Source of the DNA: Burkholderiales bacterium
Lineage (GTDB): Bacteria; Pseudomonadota; Gammaproteobacteria; Burkholderiales; Burkholderiaceae_C
Direction: 5' to 3'
Length of the DNA stretch: 64,000 nt
Assembly (NCBI GenBank): GCA_018971105.1
Contig: JAGWVB010000001.1
Coordinates: 1-64,000 of the forward strand
In this document: positions 40,203 through 52,132 of the stretch, piece by piece
How positions within the stretch are numbered: position 1 is the first letter of the stretch
How the letters are laid out: every line of letters starts with the position of its first letter
The notes under the pieces: generated by a model
What the model saw: only the letters and a program-made list of their open reading frames with translations
What the model was told of the DNA's origin: nothing
Databases searched by the model: none
Program-made: the position numbers and the translations under genes

Positions 40203-41291
40203 ATGAGCAAGGCTGCCACCAAGGCTTCGAGCAAGAAGATCTACGTCTCGGACGTCACGCTGCGCGACGGCATGCACGCCATCCGCCACCAGTACTCGGT
40301 GGCCGACGCCAAGCGCATCGCCCGCGCGCTGGACCAGGCGCGGGTCGACAGCATCGAGGTCGCGCATGGCGACGGCCTGCGCGGCTCGAGCTTCAATTAC
40401 GGCTTCGGCGCCCACACCGACCTCGAATGGATCGCGGCCGTGGCCGGCGAGATCAGCCACGCCAAGGTCGCCACGCTGCTGCTGCCGGGCATCGGCACGC
40501 TGCACGACCTGCGCGCGGCCTATGACGCCGGCGCGCGCATCGTGCGGGTGGCCACCCATTGCACCGAGGCCGACATCTCGCGCCAGCACATCGAGTACGC
40601 GCGCGAACTGGGCATGGACACGGTGGGCTTCCTGATGATGAGCCACATGAAGCCGCCCGCGGCGCTGGCCCGGCAGGCCCAGCTGATGGAGAGCTACGGC
40701 GCGCAATGCGTCTACGTGGTCGACTCCGGCGGCGCGATGAACATGTATGACATCGCCGCGCGCTTCAAGGCCTTCAAGAAGGTGCTCAAGCCCGAGACGC
40801 TGACCGGCATCCACGCCCACCACAACCTGAGCCTCGGGGTGGCCAACAGCATGGTCGCGCTGGAGCATGGCTGCGACCGGGTCGACGCCAGCCTGACCGG
40901 CATGGGCGCCGGCGCGGGCAATGCGCCGCTGGAGGTCTTCATCGCCGCGGTCGACCGCATGGGCCTGAACCATGGCTGCGACGTGCGCAAGCTGATCGAC
41001 GCCGCCGAGGACATCGTGCGGCCGCTGCAGGACCGCCCGGTGCGGGTCGACCGCGAAACCCTGGCGCTGGGCTATGCCGGCGTCTACTCGAGCTTCCTGC
41101 GCCACAGCGAGGCGGCGGCGGCGCGCTACGGCCTGTCGGCGTTCGAGATCCTGGTCGAACTCGGCCGCAGGCGCATGGTCGGCGGGCAGGAGGACATGAT
41201 CGTCGACGTGGCGCTGGACATGCTCGGGCGGCGCGACGCCGCGGCCCGCGCCGCCGAGGCCACCGTGCCGACGATGAGCGAGGCGGCATGA
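40203..41291 (+). CDS. dmpG: 4-hydroxy-2-oxovalerate aldolase
   Basis: [56 protein letters not shown]. Confidence 0.96.
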   Translation: MSKAATKASSKKIYVSDVTLRDGMHAIRHQYSVADAKRIARALDQARVDSIEVAHGDGLRGSSFNYGFGAHTDLEWIAAVAGEISHAKVATLLLPGIGTLHDLRAAYDAGARIVRVATHCTEADISRQHIEYARELGMDTVGFLMMSHMKPPAALARQAQLMESYGAQCVYVVDSGGAMNMYDIAARFKAFKKVLKPETLTGIHAHHNLSLGVANSMVALEHGCDRVDASLTGMGAGAGNAPLEVFIAAVDRMGLNHGCDVRKLIDAAEDIVRPLQDRPVRVDRETLALGYAGVYSSFLRHSEAAAARYGLSAFEILVELGRRRMVGGQEDMIVDVALDMLGRRDAAARAAEATVPTMSEAA

Positions 41292-42061
41292 ACCGCATCG
41301 AACAAGCCGCCGCGCTGCTCGACGACGCCGCGCGCGAACGCCGCGAGGTCGATCCCTACCCGGCCGACGCCTTCACGCTGGCCCAGGCCTACGAGATCCA
41401 GCGCGCGTCGATCCGGCGCCGCATCGACCGCGGCGAGCGCATGAAGGGCGTGAAGCTCGGCTTCACGAGCCGCGCGAAGATGATCCAGATGGGCGTCGAC
41501 AGCCTGATCTGGGGGCTGCTCACCGACGCGATGATCGAGGAGGACGGCGGCATCGTCGACCTGGCGCGCTACATCCACCCGCGGGTCGAGCCCGAACTGT
41601 GCTTCGTCACGCGGCGCGACATCGACGCCCCGCTGACCGCGCTCGAAGCGGCCGATCACCTCGAGGCGGTGGCGCCGGCGATGGAGATCATCGACTCGCG
41701 CTACCGCGACTTCAAGTTCAGCCTGCAGGCCGTCGTGGCCGACAACTGCTCGTCGGCCGGGCTGGTGGTGGGCGCCTGGTCGCGCGATTTCTCCGGCCTG
41801 GCCAATGCCGGCGTGCGCATGCAGTTCGACGGGCGCGACGTGCAGATCGGCTCGACCGCGGCCATCCTCGGCCATCCGCTGCGTTCGGTGGTGCAGGCCT
41901 CGCGACTCCTGAATGCGGCGGGGATGAGCCTGCCCGCGGGCTCGCTGATCATGGCCGGTGCGGCCGCGGCCGCCGAGCCGCTGCGGCCGGGCTTGCACGT
42001 GCAATGCCAGATCGGCGGCGAGGCCTCGGGGCTGGGTCGCGTGGCTTTCAACGTGCGTTGA
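41288..42061 (+). CDS. dmpH: 4-oxalocrotonate (2-oxo-3-hexenedioate) decarboxylase
   Basis: [30 protein letters not shown]...[26 protein letters not shown]. Confidence 0.92.
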   Translation: MNRIEQAAALLDDAARERREVDPYPADAFTLAQAYEIQRASIRRRIDRGERMKGVKLGFTSRAKMIQMGVDSLIWGLLTDAMIEEDGGIVDLARYIHPRVEPELCFVTRRDIDAPLTALEAADHLEAVAPAMEIIDSRYRDFKFSLQAVVADNCSSAGLVVGAWSRDFSGLANAGVRMQFDGRDVQIGSTAAILGHPLRSVVQASRLLNAAGMSLPAGSLIMAGAAAAAEPLRPGLHVQCQIGGEASGLGRVAFNVR

Positions 42062-42072
42062 GGAGGCGGCCC

Positions 42073-44109
<2,037 letters not shown>

Positions 44110-44124
44110 GGCGGTGGCCGCATC

Positions 44125-44880
44125 ATGAGCGCCCTGCTCACCGTGCGCGGGCTCGTCAAGCGATACGGCGCCCTGCTGGTCACCGACGCGGTCGACCTCG
44201 ACCTGTCCACCGGGGAGGTGCATGCCGTGATCGGCCCCAACGGCGCCGGCAAGACGACGCTGATCAACCAGATCCACGGCGAAGTGCGCAGCGATGCGGG
44301 CCGGATCGTGCTGGGCGGCGTCGATGTCACCGCCTGGCCCGTGCATGCGCGGGCGCATGCCGGGCTGGGCCGCTCGTACCAGATCACCTCCGTGCTGCAC
44401 GAATTCAGCGTGCTGGAAAACGTGCTGCTGGCGGTGCAGGCCGTGCGCGGCCACAACTTCCGCTTCTGGCGCCCGGTCACGCGCACGCCGTCGCTGGTCG
44501 AAGCCGCCGATCGCTTCCTGGACCTCGCCGGCCTGCTCGACGTGCGCGGGCGCACCGCCGGCCAGCTCTCGTACGGCCAGCAACGGCAGCTCGAGCTGGC
44601 GATGACGCTGGCGATCGAACCCCGGGTATTGCTGCTCGACGAACCGATGGCCGGTCTCGGCCCGGCCGAGACGCAGCAGATGACGGCGCTGCTGCTCGAA
44701 CTGCGCAGTCATTACGCGATGCTGCTGGTGGAACACGACATGCATGCCGTCTTCAGCCTCGCCGACCGCCTGACGGTCCTCGTCTACGGCAAGGTCGTGT
44801 GCTGCGGCAGCCCGGCCGAGGTGCGCGCCAGCAGCGTCGTGCGCGAGGCCTATCTGGGTGACGAGGAGATTCCCGCATGA
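44125..44880 (+). CDS. livG: ABC transporter ATP-binding protein LivG type
   Basis: Walker A IGPNGAGKTTL; signature LSYGQQRQLELAMTLA; Walker B VLLLDEPMAGL. Confidence 0.92.
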   Translation: MSALLTVRGLVKRYGALLVTDAVDLDLSTGEVHAVIGPNGAGKTTLINQIHGEVRSDAGRIVLGGVDVTAWPVHARAHAGLGRSYQITSVLHEFSVLENVLLAVQAVRGHNFRFWRPVTRTPSLVEAADRFLDLAGLLDVRGRTAGQLSYGQQRQLELAMTLAIEPRVLLLDEPMAGLGPAETQQMTALLLELRSHYAMLLVEHDMHAVFSLADRLTVLVYGKVVCCGSPAEVRASSVVREAYLGDEEIPA

Positions 44881-45593
44881 GCGCCGCGCCCCTGCTCGAA
44901 GTCTCGGGGCTGGACGCCGGCTACGGCCCGAGCCAGGTGCTGTTCGGCATGTCGATCCGCGTCGACGCCGGCCGCTGCACGACGCTGCTGGGCCGCAATG
45001 GCATGGGCAAGTCGACGACGATCAAGACCGTGATGGGCCTGCTGGCCACGCAGCGCGGCGAGGTGCGCTGGAAAGGCCGGCCGATGCAGGGCCAGCCGCC
45101 GCACCGGATGGCGCACGCCGGCATCGGGCTCGTGCCCGAGGGGCGCCAGATCTTCCCGAATCTGACCGTGCGCGAGAACCTCGTGGCCACCGCGATCCGC
45201 CGCCGCGGTGCAGCGGCGCCCTGGACCTTGCAGCGCGTGCACGAACTCTTCCCGCGCCTGCAGGAGCGGGGCGCGAATTTCGGCAACCAGCTCTCCGGCG
45301 GCGAGCAGCAGATGCTGGCGATCGGCCGCGCGCTGATGACCAATCCCGAGCTGCTGATCCTCGACGAGGCCACCGAAGGCCTTTCGCCGCTCATCCGCGT
45401 GGAGATCTGGTCGGCCCTGGACCGGATCAAGTCGGAGGGCACCGCGATCCTGGTCGTCGACAAGAACATCGCGCCGCTGCTGCCGCTGGCCGACCTGCAC
45501 CACATCGTCGAGAAGGGGCGCGTCGTCTGGGAAGGCGATTCGGATCGCATGCGCGCCGATCGCGACGCCTGGGCGCCCTACCTCCTGGCCTGA
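44877..45593 (+). CDS. livF: ABC transporter ATP-binding protein LivF type
   Basis: LGRNGMGKSTTIKTVMGLL; LSGGEQQMLAIGRALMTNPELLILDEATEGLSP. Confidence 0.93.
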   Translation: MSAAPLLEVSGLDAGYGPSQVLFGMSIRVDAGRCTTLLGRNGMGKSTTIKTVMGLLATQRGEVRWKGRPMQGQPPHRMAHAGIGLVPEGRQIFPNLTVRENLVATAIRRRGAAAPWTLQRVHELFPRLQERGANFGNQLSGGEQQMLAIGRALMTNPELLILDEATEGLSPLIRVEIWSALDRIKSEGTAILVVDKNIAPLLPLADLHHIVEKGRVVWEGDSDRMRADRDAWAPYLLA

Positions 45594-45628
45594 GGCGCGG
45601 CCGGGCGGCACGAGCGGGCGATCAACGC

Positions 45629-46645
45629 ATGCGGGCCAATCAGCACAGCCGCCAATCGCTGGCGCGCACGCTCAAGCTGCAGCAGCTGGCGATCTTCGAG
45701 AAGGTGGTCCAGGCCGGTTCGATACTGGCCGCGTCGCACGAGCTGGCGATGACGCAGCCGGCGGTCAGCAAGGCCGTGCAAGAGCTCGAACGCCACCTCG
45801 GCGCGCCGCTGTTCGTGCGCGGCAAGCGCGGCGTCGCGCTGAGCGAATTCGGCCTCGAATTCGAACGCCACGCGAAATCGATGCTGGGCGAATTGCGTCA
45901 TCTCGCCGACGGCCTGAACGCATGGCAGAGCGGCGCGACCGGCCGGGTCGTCGTCGGCACCCTGCTCACTGCCTCGGCGACCTTGCTGCCCGAGGCCATC
46001 CATCGTCTGCTCGACCAGGCGCCCGACATCCAGGTCGAAATTCAAGTCGGCACCAATGCCTCGCTGTTCCCGGCCCTGGCACGCGGTGACCTCGACATCG
46101 TCGTCGGCTTCGTGCCGGTCGCCAGGCCGTCGCGGCACGACGAGGATGCCCGACTGCAGCATTTCAAGCTGCACGACGAAGTCCTTTGCGCCGTGGCCGC
46201 GCGCGATCATCCGGTGGTCAGGCAACGCGATCTGCAACTCGGGCAGCTGCGCGATTTCGAATGGATCCTGCCGACCCCGGACTCGGCGGCCTACCCCACG
46301 GCCTGCGGGATGTTCGAACGCGAGAACCTGGTGCCTCCTGCGCGGGTCGTGCATTCGGTGTCGCTGCTGACGAATCTGGGCCTGCTGACGCGCCGGCCGA
46401 TGATCGCCCTGATGCCGGAATCGGCCGCAAGGCCTTTCGTCGACGCCGGACTGCTGGCGCTGCTGCCGTTGGGGGCGCTGGGCATCTTCGGGACCGTCGG
46501 CTATACGGTCAGGACCGACCGGCTCTCCAGTGCGGTGCTGCAGCGGTTGATCACCGCCTTGCAGGAGGTCAGTCGCGGCGTCGTCGAAATCGACGGGTCA
46601 CCGCGGCACCGGAATCATCGAGCCCGGCTACTCAGTCAGGACTGA
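45629..46645 (+). CDS. LysR family transcriptional regulator
   Basis: LQQLAIFEKVVQAGSILAASHELAMTQPAVSKAVQELERHLGAPLFVRGKRGVALSEFG; start trimmed to 45629. Confidence 0.92.
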   Translation: MRANQHSRQSLARTLKLQQLAIFEKVVQAGSILAASHELAMTQPAVSKAVQELERHLGAPLFVRGKRGVALSEFGLEFERHAKSMLGELRHLADGLNAWQSGATGRVVVGTLLTASATLLPEAIHRLLDQAPDIQVEIQVGTNASLFPALARGDLDIVVGFVPVARPSRHDEDARLQHFKLHDEVLCAVAARDHPVVRQRDLQLGQLRDFEWILPTPDSAAYPTACGMFERENLVPPARVVHSVSLLTNLGLLTRRPMIALMPESAARPFVDAGLLALLPLGALGIFGTVGYTVRTDRLSSAVLQRLITALQEVSRGVVEIDGSPRHRNHRARLLSQD

Positions 46646-46731
46646 TCGAATCGATGCCGCTGATATTTCGACCGATTCAAGAGACCCGCCCGCACGTCCT
46701 CCAAAGAGGGCCCTGCTGCGCAAACAAAGCC

Positions 46732-46900
46732 GTACAGTGGAGTCGCTGCACTCACGACCAATGGCCGCTCAAAACGTGACTCCGCAGGCTCATCCCTGAG
46801 GGGTCCCCGTGGGGTTTTCGGGGTCCGGCGGGCGAAATATGAAGGCGCGACAAGCACTTAGCTTCGATCTCGGACTTTAGGTGCAAAATTTGGAGTGAGT
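46732..46900 (+). repeat. Diverged direct repeat, copy B (pair with 3-170)
   Basis: Same orientation as copy A; long identical core gcgcgacaagcacttagcttcgatctcg; non-coding region downstream of LysR. Confidence 0.9.
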
Positions 46901-47202
46901 CCTCGAGACGCTCCGCAACTGTCGACAGGATTGTGAATCCCGGCTGCACACTGGGTGCGGTCGGTCAAGTCGGGCGGCTGTGCGGCTGAGGGCGCCGGGA
47001 CCTGTCGTTCGTCGGATGGACGCGCTTCCGACTGCTGCGCTCAGAAGGCTGACTACGCAGTCCCGTCTCTTCGTTTTTCGCTTCCACGAACCGGCCGTTC
47101 GTGATTCCCGGCAATCGGCCACAGGTCATCGGTGCGATGTTCGGCCGGAAACCGCCGCTCACCCACTGATCCTCGAACCCCGTGCGCGGTGCTTCCTTAT
47201 GC

Positions 47203-48000
47203 TCAGTCGTCGACTCGTCGCGATATCGCGCTTGAGATCGACTCTCTAAGCTCGAGCAAAGGTCCCCTCAGGGCCGCCACCACCGCCTCGATGTTCTCGA
47301 CGGTCGACACGCTGACATTCAGCGAATAACAGGTCTGCGCAGTCGTTATCGGGGAGGCGAGCGCAACCACTTCCGGCTGCCAGGATGCGGCGCAGTACCC
47401 CGATTCGCGTACGCACTCGATGGACCGCTCGATCTCGGCCAGCAGCGTCGGCCACTGCGTGCCCCGCCGCGACTTGAAGACCGCATACAGCGCCTTGCGC
47501 CGCGCGGCGGAAGTCGTGGCCAGGTGGGCGCGCCCAAGCGAGGTCAACTCCATCGGCACGCGCTGACCGGATACGACGTTGCGAAACGCGACCCGACGGC
47601 TGTAGCGGATCGATTCGAGATAGACCATCTCGTCCCGATCCGGCGCGGCCAGCCCGACATTGATGCGCTGGCTCTCGGCCAGCGCCCGCATCAGCGGCGC
47701 GGCGACCTGCAGGATCGTCGAGCCGGATCGCATGGCGTGCGCCAGGCTCAGCACGGCCGGCGCCAGTCGATAGCCCTTGCGCAGCGGTTCCTGCTGCAGC
47801 ATCCCCATGCCCACGAGCGTCTGACTCAAGCGGCTGACGGTCGCCCGTGACAGGCCAGTGCGCTCAGCCAGTTCGCCATTGCCCAGCAGGTCCGAACCGG
47901 GCCGGAAGGCGCGCAGGATCTCGACGCCGCGCTCCAGCGAGCGATTGGCTGGCGACATGCCGGGCTTGTCTTCGGCAGTCCTCTTCAAGCGTGTCGGCAT
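47203..48000 (-). CDS. IclR family transcriptional regulator
   Basis: NRSLERGVEILRAFRPGSDLLGNGELAERTGLSRATVSRLSQTLVGMGMLQQEPLRKGYRLAPAVLSL. Confidence 0.93.
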   Translation of the reverse strand: MPTRLKRTAEDKPGMSPANRSLERGVEILRAFRPGSDLLGNGELAERTGLSRATVSRLSQTLVGMGMLQQEPLRKGYRLAPAVLSLAHAMRSGSTILQVAAPLMRALAESQRINVGLAAPDRDEMVYLESIRYSRRVAFRNVVSGQRVPMELTSLGRAHLATTSAARRKALYAVFKSRRGTQWPTLLAEIERSIECVRESGYCAASWQPEVVALASPITTAQTCYSLNVSVSTVENIEAVVAALRGPLLELRESISSAISRRVDD

Positions 48001-48064
48001 CGGCAATCCCCCTGATCCAGCCCGCCGCCGGGCGCCCGGATGGGGTCCGGCCGGCGCGGCGACT

Positions 48065-48083
48065 GTTTCCATTCTATGGAAAC
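48065..48083. promoter_or_regulatory. Putative IclR operator GTTTCCAT-TCT-ATGGAAAC
   Basis: Perfect 8-bp inverted repeat between the divergent IclR and Bug genes. Confidence 0.7.
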
Positions 48084-48201
48084 CGCAGGCTGACAATCCC
48101 GGCCCCTCCACCTACGCTTCGCAGCACGCAGACGCCACTCGAATCGAAGTGCACCAGCACGCCGGCCGATGCACGGTCCATCGATCGTCACAGGAGACAA
48201 C

Positions 48202-49179
48202 GTGATTGCACGCAACATCGTCTTGCGGCGGCTCGCCGCCTTCGTCTGCGCCGGCGCGGCGCTCGCCTCGACCCACGCGGTCGCAGCCTATCCCGACAAG
48301 CCCATCCGCCTGGTCGTGCCCTTCGCGCCCGGCGGTGGCACCGATCTGGTGGCGCGCACGCTCGGCGCCGGGATGGCCAAGGAACTGGGCCAGCCGTTCA
48401 TCATCGAGAACAAGCCCGGCGCGGGAACGATCATCGGCACGGACTACGTCGCCAAGAGCCCGGCGGATGGCTACAGCATCGTCATCGCGACCTTTGCCTA
48501 CGCCGTCAATCCGAGCCTGATGCCCAGGTTGCCCTACGCGACCGACAAGGATTTCGCACCGATCTCCCTGATCGCTCGGGGACCGAACGTCCTCGTCGTG
48601 CGCGCCGACAGCCCCTACAAGACGGTCAAGGACGTGATCGCCGCCGCTCGGGCCAAGCCCGGCCGGCTGACCTTTGCCTCGCAGGGCAACGGCACGTCGG
48701 CCCATCTGGCCGGCGAGATGTTCACCAATCTGGCCAAGATCCGGATGACCCACGTGCCGTACCGAGGCGCGGGCCCGGCCATCACCGATCTGCTCGGCGG
48801 TCAGGTGGACATGATCTTCGGCACGGCGGCTGCCGTCGCGACCTTTGTCGACAGCGGCAAGCTCCGGGCCCTCGGCGTCACCTCCGCGAGCCCCTCCGCG
48901 GCGCTGAAGGGCGTACCACCCATAGGCCGGGACCTGCCGGGCTACCAGGTCGAGAGCTGGTACGGCCTGTATGCCCCGGCCGGCACGCCGGCGGACGTGA
49001 TCGCCAAGCTCAATGCCGCTGCCAGGAAGGCCGCGGCGAGCCCCGCCTTCGCCAAGAAGATCGAACAGGAAGGTCTGTCGATCGTCGCCAGCGACCCGGC
49101 CGAACTCGACCGCTACGTGAAGGCCGAGGAAGCGCGCTGGAGAAAGATCGTCAAAGAAAACAACATCAAGGCCGAGTGA
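48202..49179 (+). CDS. Bug family tripartite tricarboxylate transporter substrate-binding protein
   Basis: Signal LVRRLAAFVCAGAALASTHAVA-like; YPDKPIRLVVPFAPGGGTDLVARTLGAGMAKELGQPFIIENKPGAGTIIGTDYVAKS; GTG behind AGGAG. Confidence 0.93.
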   Translation: MIARNIVLRRLAAFVCAGAALASTHAVAAYPDKPIRLVVPFAPGGGTDLVARTLGAGMAKELGQPFIIENKPGAGTIIGTDYVAKSPADGYSIVIATFAYAVNPSLMPRLPYATDKDFAPISLIARGPNVLVVRADSPYKTVKDVIAAARAKPGRLTFASQGNGTSAHLAGEMFTNLAKIRMTHVPYRGAGPAITDLLGGQVDMIFGTAAAVATFVDSGKLRALGVTSASPSAALKGVPPIGRDLPGYQVESWYGLYAPAGTPADVIAKLNAAARKAAASPAFAKKIEQEGLSIVASDPAELDRYVKAEEARWRKIVKENNIKAE

Positions 49180-49210
49180 CCCGGCCTGTCGCAGCGATTT
49201 GGAGAACACG

Positions 49211-50008
49211 ATGAGCTACGCCCTGATCGACCTGAAAGTCGAGTCCGCGGTCGCGACGATCACGCTGAACCGCCCCGACAAGCGCAACGCCATGAGCGAC
49301 GACATGCGCAGCGAGTTCATCGAGGCGCTGGAGAGGGTGGCTGCCGACAAGGCCATCAAGGCCCTGGTGCTGACCGGTGCCGGCAAGGGCTTCTGCGCCG
49401 GCGGCGACATCAGCGGCATGGAAAAGCGCTTGAACGCACCGGCGGGTGAGGTGGGTTTCAACGGCTGGCACCGCCAGCAGCGCGTGCACCACACGCAGGC
49501 GCTGCTGCATACGATGCCCAAGCCCGTGATCGCGGCCGTCAACGGCGCAGCGTCCGGCCTGGGCGCCGATACCGCCCTGGCCTGCGACTTCATCATCGCC
49601 AGCGAGTGGGCCAGCTTCACCTGGTCGTACATCCATCGCGGGATCATTCCCGACGGTGGTGGCATGTACTTCCTGCCGCGTCGCGTGGGCCTGGCCAGGG
49701 CCAAGGAGTTGATCTTCAGCGGCCGCAAGGTCGACGTGGACGAAGCCTCGAGCCTGGGCATCGTCGATCGCAAGACCTCGGGCGACAGGCTGCTGGCAGA
49801 CGCCCAGGCCTGGGCCGCCGAACTCGGCAAGGGCTCGTCCACGGCGCTGGCGCTGGCCAAGACCATCCTGAACCAGAGCTTCGAGTTGTCGGCCCACGAC
49901 GTGTTCGCGCAGGGCAGCCAGGCGCAGGGGATCTGCTACACGAGCACCGAACACCGCGAGTCGGTGATGGCGTTCCTGGCCAAATCCGCCCCGGCGCCGA
50001 AGGAGTGA
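49211..50008 (+). CDS. Enoyl-CoA hydratase/isomerase family protein
   Basis: ATITLNRPDKRNAMSDDM...LTGAGKGFCAGGDIS...NGAASGLGADTALACDFIIAS...RGIIPDGGGMYFLPRRVG. Confidence 0.92.
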   Translation: MSYALIDLKVESAVATITLNRPDKRNAMSDDMRSEFIEALERVAADKAIKALVLTGAGKGFCAGGDISGMEKRLNAPAGEVGFNGWHRQQRVHHTQALLHTMPKPVIAAVNGAASGLGADTALACDFIIASEWASFTWSYIHRGIIPDGGGMYFLPRRVGLARAKELIFSGRKVDVDEASSLGIVDRKTSGDRLLADAQAWAAELGKGSSTALALAKTILNQSFELSAHDVFAQGSQAQGICYTSTEHRESVMAFLAKSAPAPKE

Positions 50009-50013
50009 CGGCC

Positions 50014-52122
50014 ATGGACGTGCCCATCAACGCCATCGGCCGCCTGCTGCAGCCGCGCAGCGTCGCCATCATCGGCGCCTCGGCCGACCCGACCAAGACT
50101 GCAGGCCGCCCCGTGGCCTACCTGCAGAAACACGGTTATGCCGGGCAGATCCTGCCGGTGAACCCCAAGGCCGACCGCATCGGCGACCTGCCTTGCTACG
50201 CCGACATTGCCTCGCTGCCCGTGGTGCCGGATGTCGGCATCGTGCTGCTGGGGGCCGAGCGCGCCCATCTGGCCGTGCGCGATCTGGCCGAGCGCGGCAC
50301 CGCCGCCGCCATCGTGCTGGCCAGCGGCTATACCGAGACGGGCGAGGACGGCGCTCGCCGTCAGCGCCAGCTGATCGAGGCCGCCGGCTCGATGCGCATC
50401 CTGGGCCCGAACACCATCGGCCTCGTGAACCTCACGGACCAGATCGTCCTGTCGGCGACCGGCGCCTTGGAGATGGACCATTTCCCGGTGGGTGGCATCG
50501 GCGTCGTCTCGCAGAGCGGCGGCATCCTGGGCTCGCTGCTGTCGCGTGCATCGGCGCGCGGCATCGGCCTGTCCAAGCTGATCTCCACCAGCAACGAAGT
50601 CGACCTCGAACTGGCGGACTTCATAGCCCACCTTGCCGACGACGACGCCACCAAGGTCATCGCGCTCTACGTCGAGACGGTGCGCAACCCGCGCAAGTTC
50701 CGCGCTGCCGCACTGAAGGCTGCGCGTGCGGGCAAGCCCGTGGTCGCCTTCAAGATCGGCCGCTCGGAAGCGGGCGCCGCTGCCGCCGTCTCGCACACCG
50801 GCGCGATGGCCGGTGCCGACCGCATGTACGACGCGATGTTCCGCCAGACCGGCGTGATCCGCGCGCAGAGCTTCAGCGACCTGCTGGACATTCCCGTCGC
50901 ACTGGCCACCGGCCGCAAGCTGCGCGGGAACCGCGTGGCCATCCTCACCTCCACCGGCGGCGCGGGCACGCTGGTGAGCGACGACCTGGGCCTGCAAGGC
51001 TTCGACACGCCGCCACCCGACGCCGCCACGGCCCAGGCGTTGCGCGCCCTGCAGACCGGCAGCGAGGCCGTGCTGGACCGCAATCCCATCGACGTGACGC
51101 TGGCCGGCCTGCGGCCCGACTTGCTGCGCGGCGCCATCACGGCGCTGCTCGCCAGTCCCGGCTACGACGCGCTGACGATCATCGTCGGCTCGTCGAGCCT
51201 GGCGCAACCGGAACTGATGGCCGGGGCCATCCAGGACTGCCTGCCGCTGACCGACAAGCCGGTGCTGGCCTACATCAGCCCCCATGCGCCCGAGGTCGGC
51301 GCGCTGCTGACCCAAGGCGGCGTGCCGGCCTTCGCCGCCGCGGAGAGCTGCACCGCGGCCCTGGGCGCGATGCTCGAGACCAGCCGCTTCGTGGCGCCGG
51401 ACGAGGTCCGGAGCGCCGGCCCGGCCGTGGCCGTGGACGACTTTGCGCCGGGTTCGCTGGACGAAGCGCAGGCCAAGCAGCTCTTCGCCCGTTTCGGCGT
51501 GCCCTGCGCGGCAGAGGTCATCGTCGGCACGCCCGACGAGGCCGAGGCGGCCGCACGCGCGCTGGGTGGTCGCGTGGTGCTGAAGATCCTCTCGGCGCAG
51601 ATCACGCACAAGAGCGATGTCGGCGGCGTGGCCGTGGGCCTGACCGCCGAGACCGTGGGTGCGCGCCTGATGCAGATGGCCGCCGATGTCGAAGCCCGGG
51701 CCGGCGTGCGCCCGCAGCGCTACCTGGTGCAGGAGATGGTCGGCGGCGGGACCGAGCTGATCCTCGGCATGCATCGCGACCCGCTGGGCACCGCCATCCT
51801 TCTGGGCATGGGCGGCGTCACGGCGGAACTCTTCAAGGACACGACGATGCGTCTGCTGCCGGTCGACTCGACCGGGCTGAGCGGCCTCAGCCGTGCCGAA
51901 GCCCTGAGCATGGCCAGGGACCTGAAGACCTGGCCGCTGCTGGATGGCTTCCGCGGCCGGCCCAAGGCCGATGTGGACGCGCTCGTCGACGCCATCGTGG
52001 CCTTCTCGCGCATGGCCGCGCAGCTGGGCGAGCGCCTGGTCGAGGCCGAGATCAACCCGGTCTTCGTGCTGCCGCAAGGGCAAGGCGTGCGCGCTGCCGA
52101 CGGCGTCGTCGTCCTGGCCTGA
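50014..52122 (+). CDS. NDP-forming acyl-CoA synthetase (acetate--CoA ligase family, fused subunits)
   Basis: LLQPRSVAIIGASADPTKTAGRPVAYLQKHGYAGQILPVNPKA; GGIGVVSQSGGILGS; VSHTGAMAG; ATP-grasp VVLKILSAQITHKSDVGGVAVGL. Confidence 0.92.
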   Translation: MDVPINAIGRLLQPRSVAIIGASADPTKTAGRPVAYLQKHGYAGQILPVNPKADRIGDLPCYADIASLPVVPDVGIVLLGAERAHLAVRDLAERGTAAAIVLASGYTETGEDGARRQRQLIEAAGSMRILGPNTIGLVNLTDQIVLSATGALEMDHFPVGGIGVVSQSGGILGSLLSRASARGIGLSKLISTSNEVDLELADFIAHLADDDATKVIALYVETVRNPRKFRAAALKAARAGKPVVAFKIGRSEAGAAAAVSHTGAMAGADRMYDAMFRQTGVIRAQSFSDLLDIPVALATGRKLRGNRVAILTSTGGAGTLVSDDLGLQGFDTPPPDAATAQALRALQTGSEAVLDRNPIDVTLAGLRPDLLRGAITALLASPGYDALTIIVGSSSLAQPELMAGAIQDCLPLTDKPVLAYISPHAPEVGALLTQGGVPAFAAAESCTAALGAMLETSRFVAPDEVRSAGPAVAVDDFAPGSLDEAQAKQLFARFGVPCAAEVIVGTPDEAEAAARALGGRVVLKILSAQITHKSDVGGVAVGLTAETVGARLMQMAADVEARAGVRPQRYLVQEMVGGGTELILGMHRDPLGTAILLGMGGVTAELFKDTTMRLLPVDSTGLSGLSRAEALSMARDLKTWPLLDGFRGRPKADVDALVDAIVAFSRMAAQLGERLVEAEINPVFVLPQGQGVRAADGVVVLA

Positions 52123-52132
52123 GGAGGCGGCA

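Noticed and set aside
46901-47202. Possible coding region downstream of repeat copy B
   Set aside because: Short overlapping ORFs on both strands with no family signal
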